In this document: positions 42,321-51,366 of the stretch, in pieces
Numbering within the stretch: position 1 is the stretch's first letter
Layout: each line of letters opens with the position of its first letter
Assembly (NCBI GenBank): GCA_009835985.1
Contig: VXWI01000060.1
Span: 1 to 54,991, forward strand
Direction of reading: 5' to 3'
Source: Acidobacteriota bacterium
GTDB lineage: Bacteria; Acidobacteriota; Vicinamibacteria; Marinacidobacterales; Marinacidobacteraceae
DNA length: 54,991 nucleotides
Translations under genes and position numbers: made by a program
The notes under the pieces: generated by a model
Database searches by the model: none
Seen by the model: only the letters and a program-made list of their open reading frames with translations
Told to the model about the DNA's origin: nothing

Positions 42321-42334
42321 GGTTCGACGAACCG
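42321..42334. other. Short hairpin between the PD40 gene and tRNA-Sec
   Basis: GGTTC-GAC-GAACC lies 10 bases before the tRNA 5' end and after the PD40 stop codon. No T-run follows on the transcribed strand, so it may be a processing or pausing signal and not a full terminator. Confidence 0.3.
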
Positions 42335-42355
42335 GGAGCCTGGCGGGTCACCGGT

Positions 42356-44185
42356 TCACCGACCGCTGGCCTCATTTTCGGCGCCGGTGCTCCCGGTGGT
42401 GAGCGCGACGACCTCGATGGCGGCCTCACGCATGGTAACCGCGAGGGTGCGTCCGTCGGGACTCACGCTCGGTTGGAGGGCGCCGAGCGCGCCGGTCGTC
42501 ACCTGCTCGGTCGCGCCGGTGGGGATGTCCACCCGCCACACCTGGAAGGGCCCGGAGCCGTCGTTGCGCGAGTAGAAGAGCGACGCGCCGTCGGCGCTCC
42601 ACTCGGGCGCGCTGTAGGGCTCGCCATTGGCAAAGGTGATGACGGCCGTGGGGGTTCCACCCGCTGCCGGCACGGTGTAGACGGTGACGCGTCCGTCCTC
42701 GCGCGAGCGACCGTAAAAGGCCAGCCGTCCACCGTCCGGCGAGAAGCGGGCTCCCATGGCGGAGCCCGAGAACCCGTCGAGCGGGACGCGGACAGGGTCG
42801 GCGGCCGCCATCCCGGTGGCGGGATCGACGGCGATCGTGTACACGGACCCGGGGTTCCCCTCGAGCGGCGGGCCGTTGCTGCTGAAGGCGAGGGTCCGCC
42901 CGTCCGGACTCCAGTCCGGTTCTCCCGTGTCGGCGCCCGGACCGAACTGCGTGAGTCGGGTGGGCCGCTCGTTTCCCCCAATCCGGACGAGCCAGATGTC
43001 GTCGCTCCCCTCCAGGTGCCCCTGGAAGGCGAGCCACCGGCCGTCGGGCGACCACGCGGCGCCGTAGTCTTCGTGCTCCTCCGCGAGGAGCGTCCGGACT
43101 GTGCCGGCCGGGGCGCCGTCCACATCGAAGTCGAGGATGCCCAGGTCGAAGTCGATGGGCATGCGGACGCGTCGCCAGGAGAAGGTGATGAAACCCAGCG
43201 CCCCGCCGTCGGGGCGCCAGGAAGGCAGGAACGCGCTCGTGGAACCGGCCGTTGTCACGTCGGCAGGCTCCCCTCCGGTCACCGGAACGACGCCCACCGC
43301 GGTGCGCGTGAGGTACACGCTGAGAGCGACGCGACCGTCGGCGAGCGGCGTGACCGCGAGCACGTCACGCCCGTCGTACTCCAGGCGTTCGGCCGGGGCT
43401 CGGTTCAGTGGCACGCGCCAGCCGGCGAAGAGCGCGTCGTCAGTCCCCGCCGCCGCGAGATAGAGCGCCCTCCCGGTGGGGGACCACTCCACGCGGTTGT
43501 CCCATCCGAGCCGGAGGTCGGTGGCGAGCGTGCGCGTCTCCCCCGTCGCGATCTCCGTCACGTCCAGGGCCCCGCGCCGGTCCGCGACGCGAAGGTACGC
43601 GACCGAGCGCCCGTCAGGAGATCGCACCGGCGCGGCCCACCCCCCGGCGTCGGCGACGAGCTCGGTCGGGAGGTCGGCTCCCGGTGAAAATGCGACCCAC
43701 GCGGTACCGGTGTTCCCGTATCGGAGCGCGGTCACGGTCCCGTCGGGCAGCAGCCGCGGATAGTCGATGCGTGCGTCTCCGGGATCCACGATGCGCGACT
43801 CCTGGCCGGTGGCCGGGTCCAGGGTCCAGACCCCGTGACTTTCGGACCAGCGGTCGACATAGACGACACGCGAACCGTCCGGCGACCAGGTCACCCGCGA
43901 ACGTCCCGCTGGCCTCGTCGTCACCGCGCGGCCGACCCCGGTCGCAACGTTGTAGACCGAAAGCGACCTGGCGTCCGCGGCGTAGTCGGCGAACACGACC
44001 CGGTCGCCGGCAGGCGACGGAATGCCCGGGTAGGCGTCATAGAGGTCCGTGTGGACGTGCCGGGCGAGCACGCCGTTCGAGACCTCTTCGACCTTGCTTT
44101 CGCACGCCGCCGCCAGGAGGAGGGGCGCTAGTACGAGGCCACGGCACACCGCCGACAGGCGCCGTGGCCGCTGCGGAGAACTCAC
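42356..44185 (-). CDS. PD40/TolB-like beta-propeller lipoprotein
   Basis: 609 residues. Lipoprotein signal CRGLVLAPLLLAAAC, then repeated propeller blades with the PD40 signature: VTWSPDGSRVVYVD, VRSPDGRSVAYLRV, VEWSPTGRALYLA, AAWSPDGRWLAFQG, PDWSPDGRTLAFSSNG, ARFSPDGGRLAFYG, PEWSADGASLFYS, PSVSPDGRTLAVT. This makes two propellers or one large one, facing the periplasm. No peptidase domain follows. GTG 44185 is chosen because GGGAGGGG lies 7 bases before it. Longer frames run through the tRNA-Ala gene and are not real. Confidence 0.85.
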   Translation of the reverse strand: MSSPQRPRRLSAVCRGLVLAPLLLAAACESKVEEVSNGVLARHVHTDLYDAYPGIPSPAGDRVVFADYAADARSLSVYNVATGVGRAVTTRPAGRSRVTWSPDGSRVVYVDRWSESHGVWTLDPATGQESRIVDPGDARIDYPRLLPDGTVTALRYGNTGTAWVAFSPGADLPTELVADAGGWAAPVRSPDGRSVAYLRVADRRGALDVTEIATGETRTLATDLRLGWDNRVEWSPTGRALYLAAAGTDDALFAGWRVPLNRAPAERLEYDGRDVLAVTPLADGRVALSVYLTRTAVGVVPVTGGEPADVTTAGSTSAFLPSWRPDGGALGFITFSWRRVRMPIDFDLGILDFDVDGAPAGTVRTLLAEEHEDYGAAWSPDGRWLAFQGHLEGSDDIWLVRIGGNERPTRLTQFGPGADTGEPDWSPDGRTLAFSSNGPPLEGNPGSVYTIAVDPATGMAAADPVRVPLDGFSGSAMGARFSPDGGRLAFYGRSREDGRVTVYTVPAAGGTPTAVITFANGEPYSAPEWSADGASLFYSRNDGSGPFQVWRVDIPTGATEQVTTGALGALQPSVSPDGRTLAVTMREAAIEVVALTTGSTGAENEASGR

Positions 44186-44244
44186 TGCCCGGCCCCTCCC
44201 ACGAGAGCGGGTGATCTCGTGACCATTTCGCAAGTTCCACTCCC

Positions 44245-44320
44245 TGGTGGAGCTGACGGGGATCGAACCCGTGACCTCGTGAATGCCATTCACGCGCGCT
44301 CCCAGTTGCGCCACAGCCCC
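44245..44320 (-). tRNA. tRNA-Ala (anticodon GGC)
   Basis: 76 bases with encoded CCA. Acceptor 5' GGGGCTG pairs with CAGCTCC (one G-U). The anticodon stem CGTGA/TCACG encloses ATGGCAT, giving GGC; the T arm is ACGGG-TTCGATC-CCCGT. It lies between the second TRAP operon and the PD40 gene on the same strand. Confidence 0.96.
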
Positions 44321-44387
44321 AACCCAGGTCCAGAAAGACACGGTTCGGCCTTCCTGACGGCCGATGATTCTAGCAGTCGGCCTCCCC

Positions 44388-45680
44388 TCAGCCCCCGGCT
44401 TCCCCGAGGATCAGGTCCGGGAGGAACAGGCTCGCTTCGGGCCAGAACGTGACGATCGCGAGCACCACCAGCAGCGCCGCGATGAAGAACACGTTGACCT
44501 TCATCACCTCCGAGATCTCGGTCTTGGCGATGGAGCAGGTGGTGATCAGCACCGAGGCCACCGGGGGCGTCTGCTGGCCCACCGCGAGGCTCACGGTGAC
44601 CATCATGCCGAAGTGCACCGTGCCGATCCCCGCGGATTCGGCAAGGGGCAGCAGGATGGGCACGAGGAGGACGATGGCGGCGGCGCTGTGGAGGATGGTT
44701 CCGGCCAGGAGAAGCACGCCGTTCAGGATGAGGGCGACCGCCCAGGGGGCGTCCGCCAGCGACAGCACCCACGCCGTCAGCCGCTCGGGGGCCTGCTGGT
44801 TGGCCAGATACCAGCCGAGGATCGCCGATCCGGCGACCAGCAGCATGACGACCGCGGTCTGCCGGGCCGATTCGGTGAACGCGTCGCGGATCGCGGCGAA
44901 CCGGACGGTGCGGTAGCCGATCACTCCCATCAGCAGCGCGAGGAGCACCGCGACCGCGGCCGCCTCGGTGGCGGTGAACCAGCCGAGGAAGATGCCGCCC
45001 AGGATGATCGCCGGGATGAGCAACGGCCAGGCCGCCGCGCGGGCCGCGGTCCCGGCCCGCCGCGGGCGGAAGGGTTCCGAATCGCCGAACCCGCCCCGAC
45101 GCGCCAGCCACCGGCTCACCAGCATGATGAAGGCTCCCGCGAGCACTCCGGGGACGAATCCGGCAAGGAAGAGCCGGGCGATGGAGGCCCCGGTAACCGC
45201 TCCGAAGAGGATCATCGGGATGGACGGCGGAATGAGGATCGCGATCGTCGCCGACGCCGAGAGCACGGCGGCGGCGAAGGGGGCGGGATAGCCGCGCTCC
45301 TTCATCGCGGGAATCAGCACGCTCCCGAGCGCGGCGGCATCGGCGACGGCCGACCCGGACATCTCGGAGAAGAGCATGCTGGAGGCGGTGGTCGTCATCG
45401 CGAGGCCCCCGCGCATCCAGCCCACCAGCGCAGCGGCGAAATCAGTGAGCCGCCGGGAGATGCCGGCATGGTTCATGAGAGCGCCGGCGAGGATGAACAG
45501 CGGAATCGCGACCAGCGGGAAGGAGTCGGTCCCGTTGAAGAGGCGGAGTGGGACCACTACCAGCGGGGTGTTCGTGGTGAGCCAGATCGCCAGCACGGAC
45601 GCCGCGATCAGCACGTACCCGATCGGGATCCCGACCAGGATGAACGCCACGGCGGCGATCAGGGCGACCAGGATCTCCAT
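44388..45680 (-). CDS. TRAP transporter large permease (DctM type), second system
   Basis: 430 residues, about 12 helices. Signature regions: FPLVAIPLFILAGALMNHAGISRRL, MLFSEMSGSAVADAAALGSVLIPAMKERGY, ASATIAILIPPSIPMILFGAVTG, and near the end VSLAVGQQTPPVASVLITTCSIAK. SGSAVADAAA and QQTPP differ from the first system (SGSSSASTAA, MVTPP), suggesting a different solute. It follows dctQ by 9 bases. Confidence 0.94.
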   Translation of the reverse strand: MEILVALIAAVAFILVGIPIGYVLIAASVLAIWLTTNTPLVVVPLRLFNGTDSFPLVAIPLFILAGALMNHAGISRRLTDFAAALVGWMRGGLAMTTTASSMLFSEMSGSAVADAAALGSVLIPAMKERGYPAPFAAAVLSASATIAILIPPSIPMILFGAVTGASIARLFLAGFVPGVLAGAFIMLVSRWLARRGGFGDSEPFRPRRAGTAARAAAWPLLIPAIILGGIFLGWFTATEAAAVAVLLALLMGVIGYRTVRFAAIRDAFTESARQTAVVMLLVAGSAILGWYLANQQAPERLTAWVLSLADAPWAVALILNGVLLLAGTILHSAAAIVLLVPILLPLAESAGIGTVHFGMMVTVSLAVGQQTPPVASVLITTCSIAKTEISEVMKVNVFFIAALLVVLAIVTFWPEASLFLPDLILGEAGG

Positions 45681-45689
45681 CGGGACCGA

Positions 45690-46187
45690 TCAGTCCTCGG
45701 GCTGCCGGAGGAGCGCCAACAGCCGGCGCCCTTCCATGGCCGCGGTCAGCAATGCGAAGAGCGGCAGGACCAGGTAGAAGGCGCCCATCGGAATCGGCAT
45801 GGTGATCGAGCGTTCGCCCAGGAAACGGAGCATCAGCACGGTCCCGAACCAGGCGAGGACGAGGTGGAGGGCGAGGACCGCCGCGTGCTCCAGGATCCGG
45901 GCGATCCGGCGCGGACGGGGGGAAAGACGGCTCACCAGGTCCCGGATGCCGATGTGGGCCCTGTCCCGGCGCGCCAGGACCGCCCCCAGGAAGGTGAGCC
46001 AGACGAGAGCGAAACCGGCGAGTTCGTCGTAGAAGCCGAGCCCACCGCCGAACCCGTAACGCAGCGTGACCTCGACGAGGCACAGCACCGCGATGCCGGC
46101 GAGCAGCAGCGAACAGGCGATCGCCAGGGGATCCCGGCGCTGCCTCTGGTTGTTCAGTGCGCCAGTTCCCGCGCCGCTTCGATCCAT
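45690..46187 (-). CDS. TRAP transporter small permease (DctQ type), second system
   Basis: 165 residues from ATG 46187, four helices. Family core: LVEVTLRYGFGGGLGFYDELAGFALVWLTFLGAVLARRDRAHIGIRDLV. This ATG lies inside the end of the binding-protein gene (34-base overlap). A CTG at 46157 would overlap that stop as CTGA and give a more typical short N-terminus. The order dctP-dctQ-dctM is the reverse of the first cluster's order. Confidence 0.85.
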   Translation of the reverse strand: MDRSGAGTGALNNQRQRRDPLAIACSLLLAGIAVLCLVEVTLRYGFGGGLGFYDELAGFALVWLTFLGAVLARRDRAHIGIRDLVSRLSPRPRRIARILEHAAVLALHLVLAWFGTVLMLRFLGERSITMPIPMGAFYLVLPLFALLTAAMEGRRLLALLRQPED

Positions 46188-47128
46188 CCGGCGCCGAAGC
46201 GCTCCTCGTAGTGCTCGAAGGCGGGCGCCGCCGCGGCGGCAAAGGCCGGGAGGTCCACCTCGTTCACGGCGAGCTGGCCTTCGAGATCGGCGAGGAGGCG
46301 GGTGTCCTCCTGGGCCAGGAAATCCCGGAGCCACTCGCCGGTCTCGATCGCCGCCTCCTGAAGTCCGGTCTGCAGATCCTCGGGCAGACTCTCGAGCCAC
46401 GCGGTCTGCATCACTGGGTAGGCTGGGGTGTAGACGTGGTTCGAGAGCGACAGGTAGCTCTGCACCTCGTGGAGCCGCGCCGCCGTCAACTGGGCGAGGG
46501 GGTTCTCCTGCCCGTCCACGACCCCTTGCCGGAGCGCCGAGAAGACCTCTCCGAAGCTCATCGACGCCGGGCTCGCGCCGAGAGTTTCGAAGAGCCGTAC
46601 GCGTTCCGGGTCCTTGGGAGTGCGGAGGCGAATGCCCTCCAGGTCCGCCGGGGTCACCACCGGGCGCACGTTGTTCGTGATGACCCGGAACCCGTTCTCC
46701 CAGAAGGCGAGCAGGGTGAGGCCGTGATCCCGCCGGAGCGTCTCCTCGAGACCGCTGCCGATCTCGCTGGCGGCGATCCGCTCGAAGTGGTTCCGGTCCT
46801 CGATCAGGAAGGGCAGGTCGAAGATGCCGAACTCGGGCGCCACCGAATGCATCACCGAGGACGGGATGTGCATCTCGAGCGTTCCCAGGCGGAGCCCCTC
46901 GAGCATCTCCTTGTCCTCGCCGAGCTGTCCGGTGCCGAAGATCCGGATCTCGACCTGCCCCGGGAAGCGCGTTTCGACCAGCTCCTTGAAATGCCGCGCC
47001 CCGTGGTCGAAGGGCGAATCGGGGAACCCGATGTGCCCGAGGCGGATGACGGTGGGGCCGGATCCGCCGTCCGGGGAGCACGAGACGCCGAGCGCCAGCA
47101 CTGCCGCCGCGGCGAGGAACCTGCGCAT
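46154..47128 (-). CDS. TRAP solute-binding lipoprotein (DctP type), second system
   Basis: 324 residues, lipoprotein signal FLAAAAVLALGVSC. Binding-protein marks: IFGTGQLGEDKEMLEGLRLGTLEMHIPSS, DLEGIRLRTPKDPERVRLFETLGASPASMSFGEVFSALRQGVVDGQENP context, with the carboxylate-gripping Arg in LRTPK. The QGVVDGQENP ending is close to the C4-dicarboxylate and keto-acid groups. It heads the operon with the two permease genes. Confidence 0.93.
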   Translation of the reverse strand: MRRFLAAAAVLALGVSCSPDGGSGPTVIRLGHIGFPDSPFDHGARHFKELVETRFPGQVEIRIFGTGQLGEDKEMLEGLRLGTLEMHIPSSVMHSVAPEFGIFDLPFLIEDRNHFERIAASEIGSGLEETLRRDHGLTLLAFWENGFRVITNNVRPVVTPADLEGIRLRTPKDPERVRLFETLGASPASMSFGEVFSALRQGVVDGQENPLAQLTAARLHEVQSYLSLSNHVYTPAYPVMQTAWLESLPEDLQTGLQEAAIETGEWLRDFLAQEDTRLLADLEGQLAVNEVDLPAFAAAAAPAFEHYEERFGAGWIEAARELAH

Positions 47129-47164
47129 CCTGCGGATTGAACCACGGTTCGCCCGCGGCGGAGG

Positions 47165-47719
47165 CTACGGAATGCTGCGCGTCCAGCGGCTGCGGATCGT
47201 GATGCTCTCCGTCGCTCCGGGCAGGGTGAGGTCGAAGACTTCTTCGAAGGCGTTCGCGTCAATCTGGGTCAGGGTCAACGTTGCCCGCGTGCCCCGCGCG
47301 TTCTCCGATTCCTCGAGAACGAAGATCATCCGCTCCGGAGGCGATGACGCGGCGTCGAGGACGAACGTGTTCACGTACCCCTCGCTGTTGAACTGGCGCA
47401 GGACGTAGGTGTCGCGGTCCCGGTCGAAGCTCATCACGGTCCAGTCATCGTGCACATCCCCTTCGGGAAGACCGTCGTGGGGAGGGAACACCGACCGGTT
47501 TCGGCTGAGCAGATACGCGTCCTGCAGCACCAGCTCGTAGGTGCGTTCGCCGCGTCCCTCGCCGAAGGTGGCGGTTTCCTCTCCAACCCACTCGCCCGCG
47601 AAGAACTCGAACGCGGCCCAGCGCTCCGACTCGCCCCAGTTCTGTCCCGGGGGTCGTGTCTGTCCAGTGGCCGGCAAGGCGGCGCTGACGATCAGCAGCA
47701 GAGTGAAGGTGGCTCTCAT
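47165..47719 (-). CDS. Secreted lipocalin-like / DUF1579-type protein
   Basis: 184 residues. Signal peptide TLLLIVSAALPATGQ. Then FEFFAGEWVGEETATFG at the start of a beta-barrel-like domain and strands ERTYELVLQDAYLLSRNRS, YVLRQFNSEGYVNTFVLDA. The 'F.GEW.G' start and barrel length fit DUF1579 and related lipocalin-like proteins. The ligand is unknown. It stands between the TRAP operon and the AraC gene, all on the reverse strand. Confidence 0.65.
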   Translation of the reverse strand: MRATFTLLLIVSAALPATGQTRPPGQNWGESERWAAFEFFAGEWVGEETATFGEGRGERTYELVLQDAYLLSRNRSVFPPHDGLPEGDVHDDWTVMSFDRDRDTYVLRQFNSEGYVNTFVLDAASSPPERMIFVLEESENARGTRATLTLTQIDANAFEEVFDLTLPGATESITIRSRWTRSIP

Positions 47720-47802
47720 GGCGTCCTCCCGGCAACCCCGGTTGCCCGACTGAGGCCACGGTACTCCCGCCGCCGGGCGCGCGATTGTAAGGATTCGACG
47801 GA

Positions 47803-48615
47803 CTAGTCCACCTCGAGCGCCGACACGCGCGCGTTGGCCGCGAATCTCCCCGGCGTCATGCCGGCGAAGGCACGGAACTCGTGGATGAAGTGGGCCTGGT
47901 CGTAGAAACCGGCGTCATAGGCGACCCCGGTGAGCCGGGCGTCGGGCGCCTCCCGCAGGCTCCGGCAGGCGCGGAGAAATCGCGTCAACCGTGTCAGGTG
48001 TTTCGGCGTCATGCCGAGACTGGTTTCGAACGTGCGCTCGAGGCGCCGCTGGCCGACGCCCAGCGAATCGGCGATGCGATCGATACGCACCGGAGGCGGG
48101 GCCCGCCACAGCGTCCGCACCAGGCCCGAGACGTCTGGCCGCCGGTGCTTTTCGAGGTGTCGCAGCAAGAACGCCTGCAGGGCGTTCACCCGCTCCGCGT
48201 CGGTCGCAGCCGTTCCGATGCGTTCCTCGATCTCACGGACGTCGGGGCGGCGCCAGACCTCGTCCGCCGGCGTGGCGCGATCCGCGACATCGAGCATCGG
48301 GACCGGAAGGAACTGGTGGGCCCCCCAGGGGTGAAACCGCACCGCGATGAAACCGCCGGCGCCGGCCGGTTCGATCTCGACGAATCGCCGGGTCTGGGAG
48401 ACCAGCAGGCTGACGGGCTGCCGTGTGGCTTCAGCGTCCGCGAACCGCATCGCGAACGGCGTGCGGTAGTGGAAGATCGCCTCGACCACGCCATCGGCCA
48501 CGATGCGTTCGGGCCCGCCGAAGAGCGCCGGGCCGTCGCATTCGAGCAGCCAGATCAGCCGGACGTGAGGCGCAAGCGCCTCGTGGACAGCGAACTCGCG
48601 GTACCGGACCGCCAC
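47803..48615 (-). CDS. AraC-family transcriptional regulator
   Basis: 270 residues. The N-terminal half (about 1-150) looks like the sensing domain of DUF6597-type regulators (LAPHVRLIWLLEC). The C-terminal half has two helix-turn-helix motifs: IDRIADSLGVGQRRLERTFETSLGMTPKHLTRL context and LTGVAYDAGFYDQAHFIHEFRAFAGMTPGRF. It starts 18 bases after the hydrolase gene on the same strand, so it may control it. Confidence 0.9.
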   Translation of the reverse strand: MAVRYREFAVHEALAPHVRLIWLLECDGPALFGGPERIVADGVVEAIFHYRTPFAMRFADAEATRQPVSLLVSQTRRFVEIEPAGAGGFIAVRFHPWGAHQFLPVPMLDVADRATPADEVWRRPDVREIEERIGTAATDAERVNALQAFLLRHLEKHRRPDVSGLVRTLWRAPPPVRIDRIADSLGVGQRRLERTFETSLGMTPKHLTRLTRFLRACRSLREAPDARLTGVAYDAGFYDQAHFIHEFRAFAGMTPGRFAANARVSALEVD

Positions 48616-48633
48616 GGCCTCGCGAAGTCTCTC

Positions 48634-50694
48634 CTACGGCTGTGAATCCGCGGCCGCGGTTCCTCCCGTGACGTGGTCCCACAGCTCAAGAGCGTGGCGG
48701 GTGAGCGCCGGAAGGTCCTCGCCGAGCAGGTATCCGGCCTCGATCAGCTCGAGCGCAGCTTCGGTGAACTGCCCGAGGTAGTCCTCCCGGCTCGAGTAGC
48801 GGTCCATCACGGACTTCCGCGGGTCGCCGGCGGCCTGCGCCGCGGCCGCGTCCTTCGGGAACGGCAGGAAGGAACCAACCATGCTGGAGATCTCGTCCGG
48901 GGGCCCGGCCTCCGCGTTGAACAGGTTCCAGCCCGTATAGGTGGCGAGGGGAACCGTGACCTCGGGCATCCGGATACCGGCCACTTCGTTCCCGTCTTCG
49001 TCCACGGACGAAACCCGGATCGGGAACCGTTTTCCGATGGCCGGCGGTTCCTGGGTCACCACCCCCTTTGCAAGAAAGTCAGGGCCGTAGTCGGCCCGGT
49101 AGGCATAGTGGACCCGGTCCGAGTACCCCACCCCTGGGATCTCTGGAAATCCGAGGTCTTCCGCCGCGACCGCGGTGCCGTCCTCGATGCTCGGGTACTG
49201 ACTCGACGGAGGCGTTCCGCCGTCCCGGGTCCAGCGGTCCATGGCCAATAGCAGCGCCCGCTGGCCCCAGCGGAAGTTGTTTGGGTTGGCGCGTTGCTGA
49301 CCGATCGTCACGCCCGGGGGGAACCCCGCGGGGCCGTGCTGGGTGCCGGCGTACATGTAGACGCGGACGTGGTCCGGGATCCGGGCGTCCTCGCTGGCGT
49401 CGATCGTGGTGTGGATGAGACTCGCGGCGCGGCCCCAGTACTCGTAGGAGGAGTTCGTGTAGAAGACCCGCGGATAGAACGCCTCACGCTGCCGGGTCAA
49501 CAGTCCCAGCGTGAGCCCGGTTTCCGGATCGGTCTGCTCCACGTCGGTGAACGGGAAGATGTCGGTCGGATGGAACTGGTTCATATAGGGGTGGGCGTCC
49601 CGGGAGGCCTGCGCGAAGCGGTGGTTGAAACTGCCGCGGCCGCCGCCCGCCACGTCCGAGATCACGCCGTCGAGCACCCGGCGTCCCTTTTCGTCGCTGT
49701 TGAACCCGTAGAACATGAACGTGCGCAGAAAGCGGCCGCTCTGCGAGACCCCGAAGCTGATGGCGCTCGTGATGTCGCCCCGCGCGATTCCGAGTTCCTC
49801 GGATCCGTCGTGGCGGAGCAGCGTCACGAAGTCGCGGATGCCGGCCGGGCCGAGACCCACCAGTGGCGGGTTGTGGGACCGGTACACGACCTCGTAGATC
49901 CGGTGCGGCTGGAAGCCGCCCTTCAGGTAGACGGCGCCGTCGTCGGGCGTCACCGAGCCGTTCTCGACCTTGCCGAAACCCCACTGGTCGCGCGGAATGA
50001 CTTCCCGCTCGTCCTCGACCCGGTGGCGCACGGTCAGCACGTTCACGGCATCGTCCGGATCCTTGACCCGGTAGGGCCGGTGGTTGCGGTCGGCCAACGT
50101 GTGGTGGTCGACAGCGCTCCGGACCACGAAGTCGGCCCGCACCAGCCCCTCGATGGCGGACCCGTCAGCGTTGGTGGCGATCGGCGGGTGCATCCGCATC
50201 CGGAGCGGGTCGTCGTCGGGAACGTCCCACTGCCAGCCGAGCCACAGCAGCGTGAATCCGTGCCGCATCAGGAATCCGTCGCCGAAGTGGGCCTCGGTCG
50301 TCGGGGCGAGGCTCCCCTCGGCCATGTTGAAGTAGCCGAGCATCCCTTTCCGGCCCCGGTTGTTCACCTCGTGCAGCAGGGTGCCCCGGCTCTTCTCCAT
50401 CACCTTCGGGCGAACCAGGTGGAAGTCGGCCGACATCTCCACCTTCCCGTCGGCGTTCCGCGGCGCGAGCGCGATGTCGGTGACGATCCGGTTGGCGTCG
50501 TTGTCGGGATCGAAGGCGAAATGAACGACTCCGATGATCTGCTCGTAGGCGCCCGCCAGGCCGAAGCTCCTGCCCCCGAGCACGTCGGAGCGCTCGCGGA
50601 TCTCGAACCCAACCACCTCCGCGGCGGCCGGAACCGAGAGCGCGGTCAGCAGGCACAGAACTGCGACGAGCGTGCGTGTCTTTCCTTTCGACAT
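48634..50694 (-). CDS. Secreted alpha/beta-hydrolase-domain protein (Abhydrolase_10-like)
   Basis: 686 residues, signal peptide TLVAVLCLLTALSVPAAA. A beta-rich first part (about 25-280) is followed by a hydrolase-like part with the nucleophile elbow GVSQSGRFLRTF (about residue 330) and, later, a His in YMYAGTQHGPAGFPPG (about 460). ATG 50694 is preferred over an upstream start at 50712. The family is common in soil and marine heterotrophs; its substrate is unsettled, likely an ester. Confidence 0.8.
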   Translation of the reverse strand: MSKGKTRTLVAVLCLLTALSVPAAAEVVGFEIRERSDVLGGRSFGLAGAYEQIIGVVHFAFDPDNDANRIVTDIALAPRNADGKVEMSADFHLVRPKVMEKSRGTLLHEVNNRGRKGMLGYFNMAEGSLAPTTEAHFGDGFLMRHGFTLLWLGWQWDVPDDDPLRMRMHPPIATNADGSAIEGLVRADFVVRSAVDHHTLADRNHRPYRVKDPDDAVNVLTVRHRVEDEREVIPRDQWGFGKVENGSVTPDDGAVYLKGGFQPHRIYEVVYRSHNPPLVGLGPAGIRDFVTLLRHDGSEELGIARGDITSAISFGVSQSGRFLRTFMFYGFNSDEKGRRVLDGVISDVAGGGRGSFNHRFAQASRDAHPYMNQFHPTDIFPFTDVEQTDPETGLTLGLLTRQREAFYPRVFYTNSSYEYWGRAASLIHTTIDASEDARIPDHVRVYMYAGTQHGPAGFPPGVTIGQQRANPNNFRWGQRALLLAMDRWTRDGGTPPSSQYPSIEDGTAVAAEDLGFPEIPGVGYSDRVHYAYRADYGPDFLAKGVVTQEPPAIGKRFPIRVSSVDEDGNEVAGIRMPEVTVPLATYTGWNLFNAEAGPPDEISSMVGSFLPFPKDAAAAQAAGDPRKSVMDRYSSREDYLGQFTEAALELIEAGYLLGEDLPALTRHALELWDHVTGGTAAADSQP

Positions 50695-50755
50695 ACCCGA
50701 ATCCTCCAGCAAGATTGAGGACGGCGAAGATACCGCAGCGTCGCCCTGCGGCGAG

Positions 50756-51355
50756 TCAGACTTCGAGGTAGCGGGCCAGCGATGCCCGGCGCGGACGGCG
50801 CATCCCCCCGCCGAGCCGCTTCGACAGGTACACCTTGGACTCGCCGTTGTCGATCGGGTGCGGCTCGTACTTGACCACGTCGAAGTGGAGGTGTGTCAGG
50901 GTGCTGCGCATCTCGTAGTACCGGTTCTTGGTCTTGACCACGATTTCCCGGAAGCCCTTGTCGATGGCCCACTCCTCCTGGAACTCGTCGAGCGCGCGGA
51001 AGTGGCCCTGGCCGCGCCAGTCGCTCCTCGTCCCGCCGAGCCAGGCGTAGAGGACTCGCTGTCCCGAGAACCGCACCGCTTCGCGCAGGCGTTCGACGAG
51101 GTCCGCCAGTTCCGGATCGGTCTCCTCGTTCCTGATCTCGTGGGCCACCCGGTAGGAGACCGGGGCGAAGCGGGCGGGCTCCTCCGGCAGGCTCGCCTCC
51201 ACCATGAAGATCCCGTGCTCGCGTCCCTTGAGGCGCTCGTGGATCTGGGCTGCGGACTTCTTCCGGTCGAACTCACCGAAGAACTCCTCGATGAACTGGA
51301 TCTCGAGCGCGCCGGTCTCCAGCGGGTACTGCCGGATCCGGAAGGGCTGTTCCAC
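50756..51355 (-). CDS. GNAT-family N-acetyltransferase
   Basis: 199 residues. The acetyl-CoA loop region is GTRSDWRGQGHFRALDEFQEEWAIDKGFREIVVKTKNR context, in which RGQGHFRAL is the R/QxxGxA-type motif. The N-terminus FIEEFFGEFDRKKSAAQIHERL is helical. The substrate is unknown. GTG 51355 is chosen for the AGGAG 9 bases upstream. It lies 11 bases after enolase on the same strand. Confidence 0.8.
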   Translation of the reverse strand: MEQPFRIRQYPLETGALEIQFIEEFFGEFDRKKSAAQIHERLKGREHGIFMVEASLPEEPARFAPVSYRVAHEIRNEETDPELADLVERLREAVRFSGQRVLYAWLGGTRSDWRGQGHFRALDEFQEEWAIDKGFREIVVKTKNRYYEMRSTLTHLHFDVVKYEPHPIDNGESKVYLSKRLGGGMRRPRRASLARYLEV

Positions 51356-51366
51356 CGACGAGGCTC

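Noticed and set aside
44186..44341. Upstream extension of the PD40 protein
   Set aside because: The extension is the translation of tRNA-Ala. A GTG at 44185 with a strong ribosome site and a lipoprotein signal is a better start.
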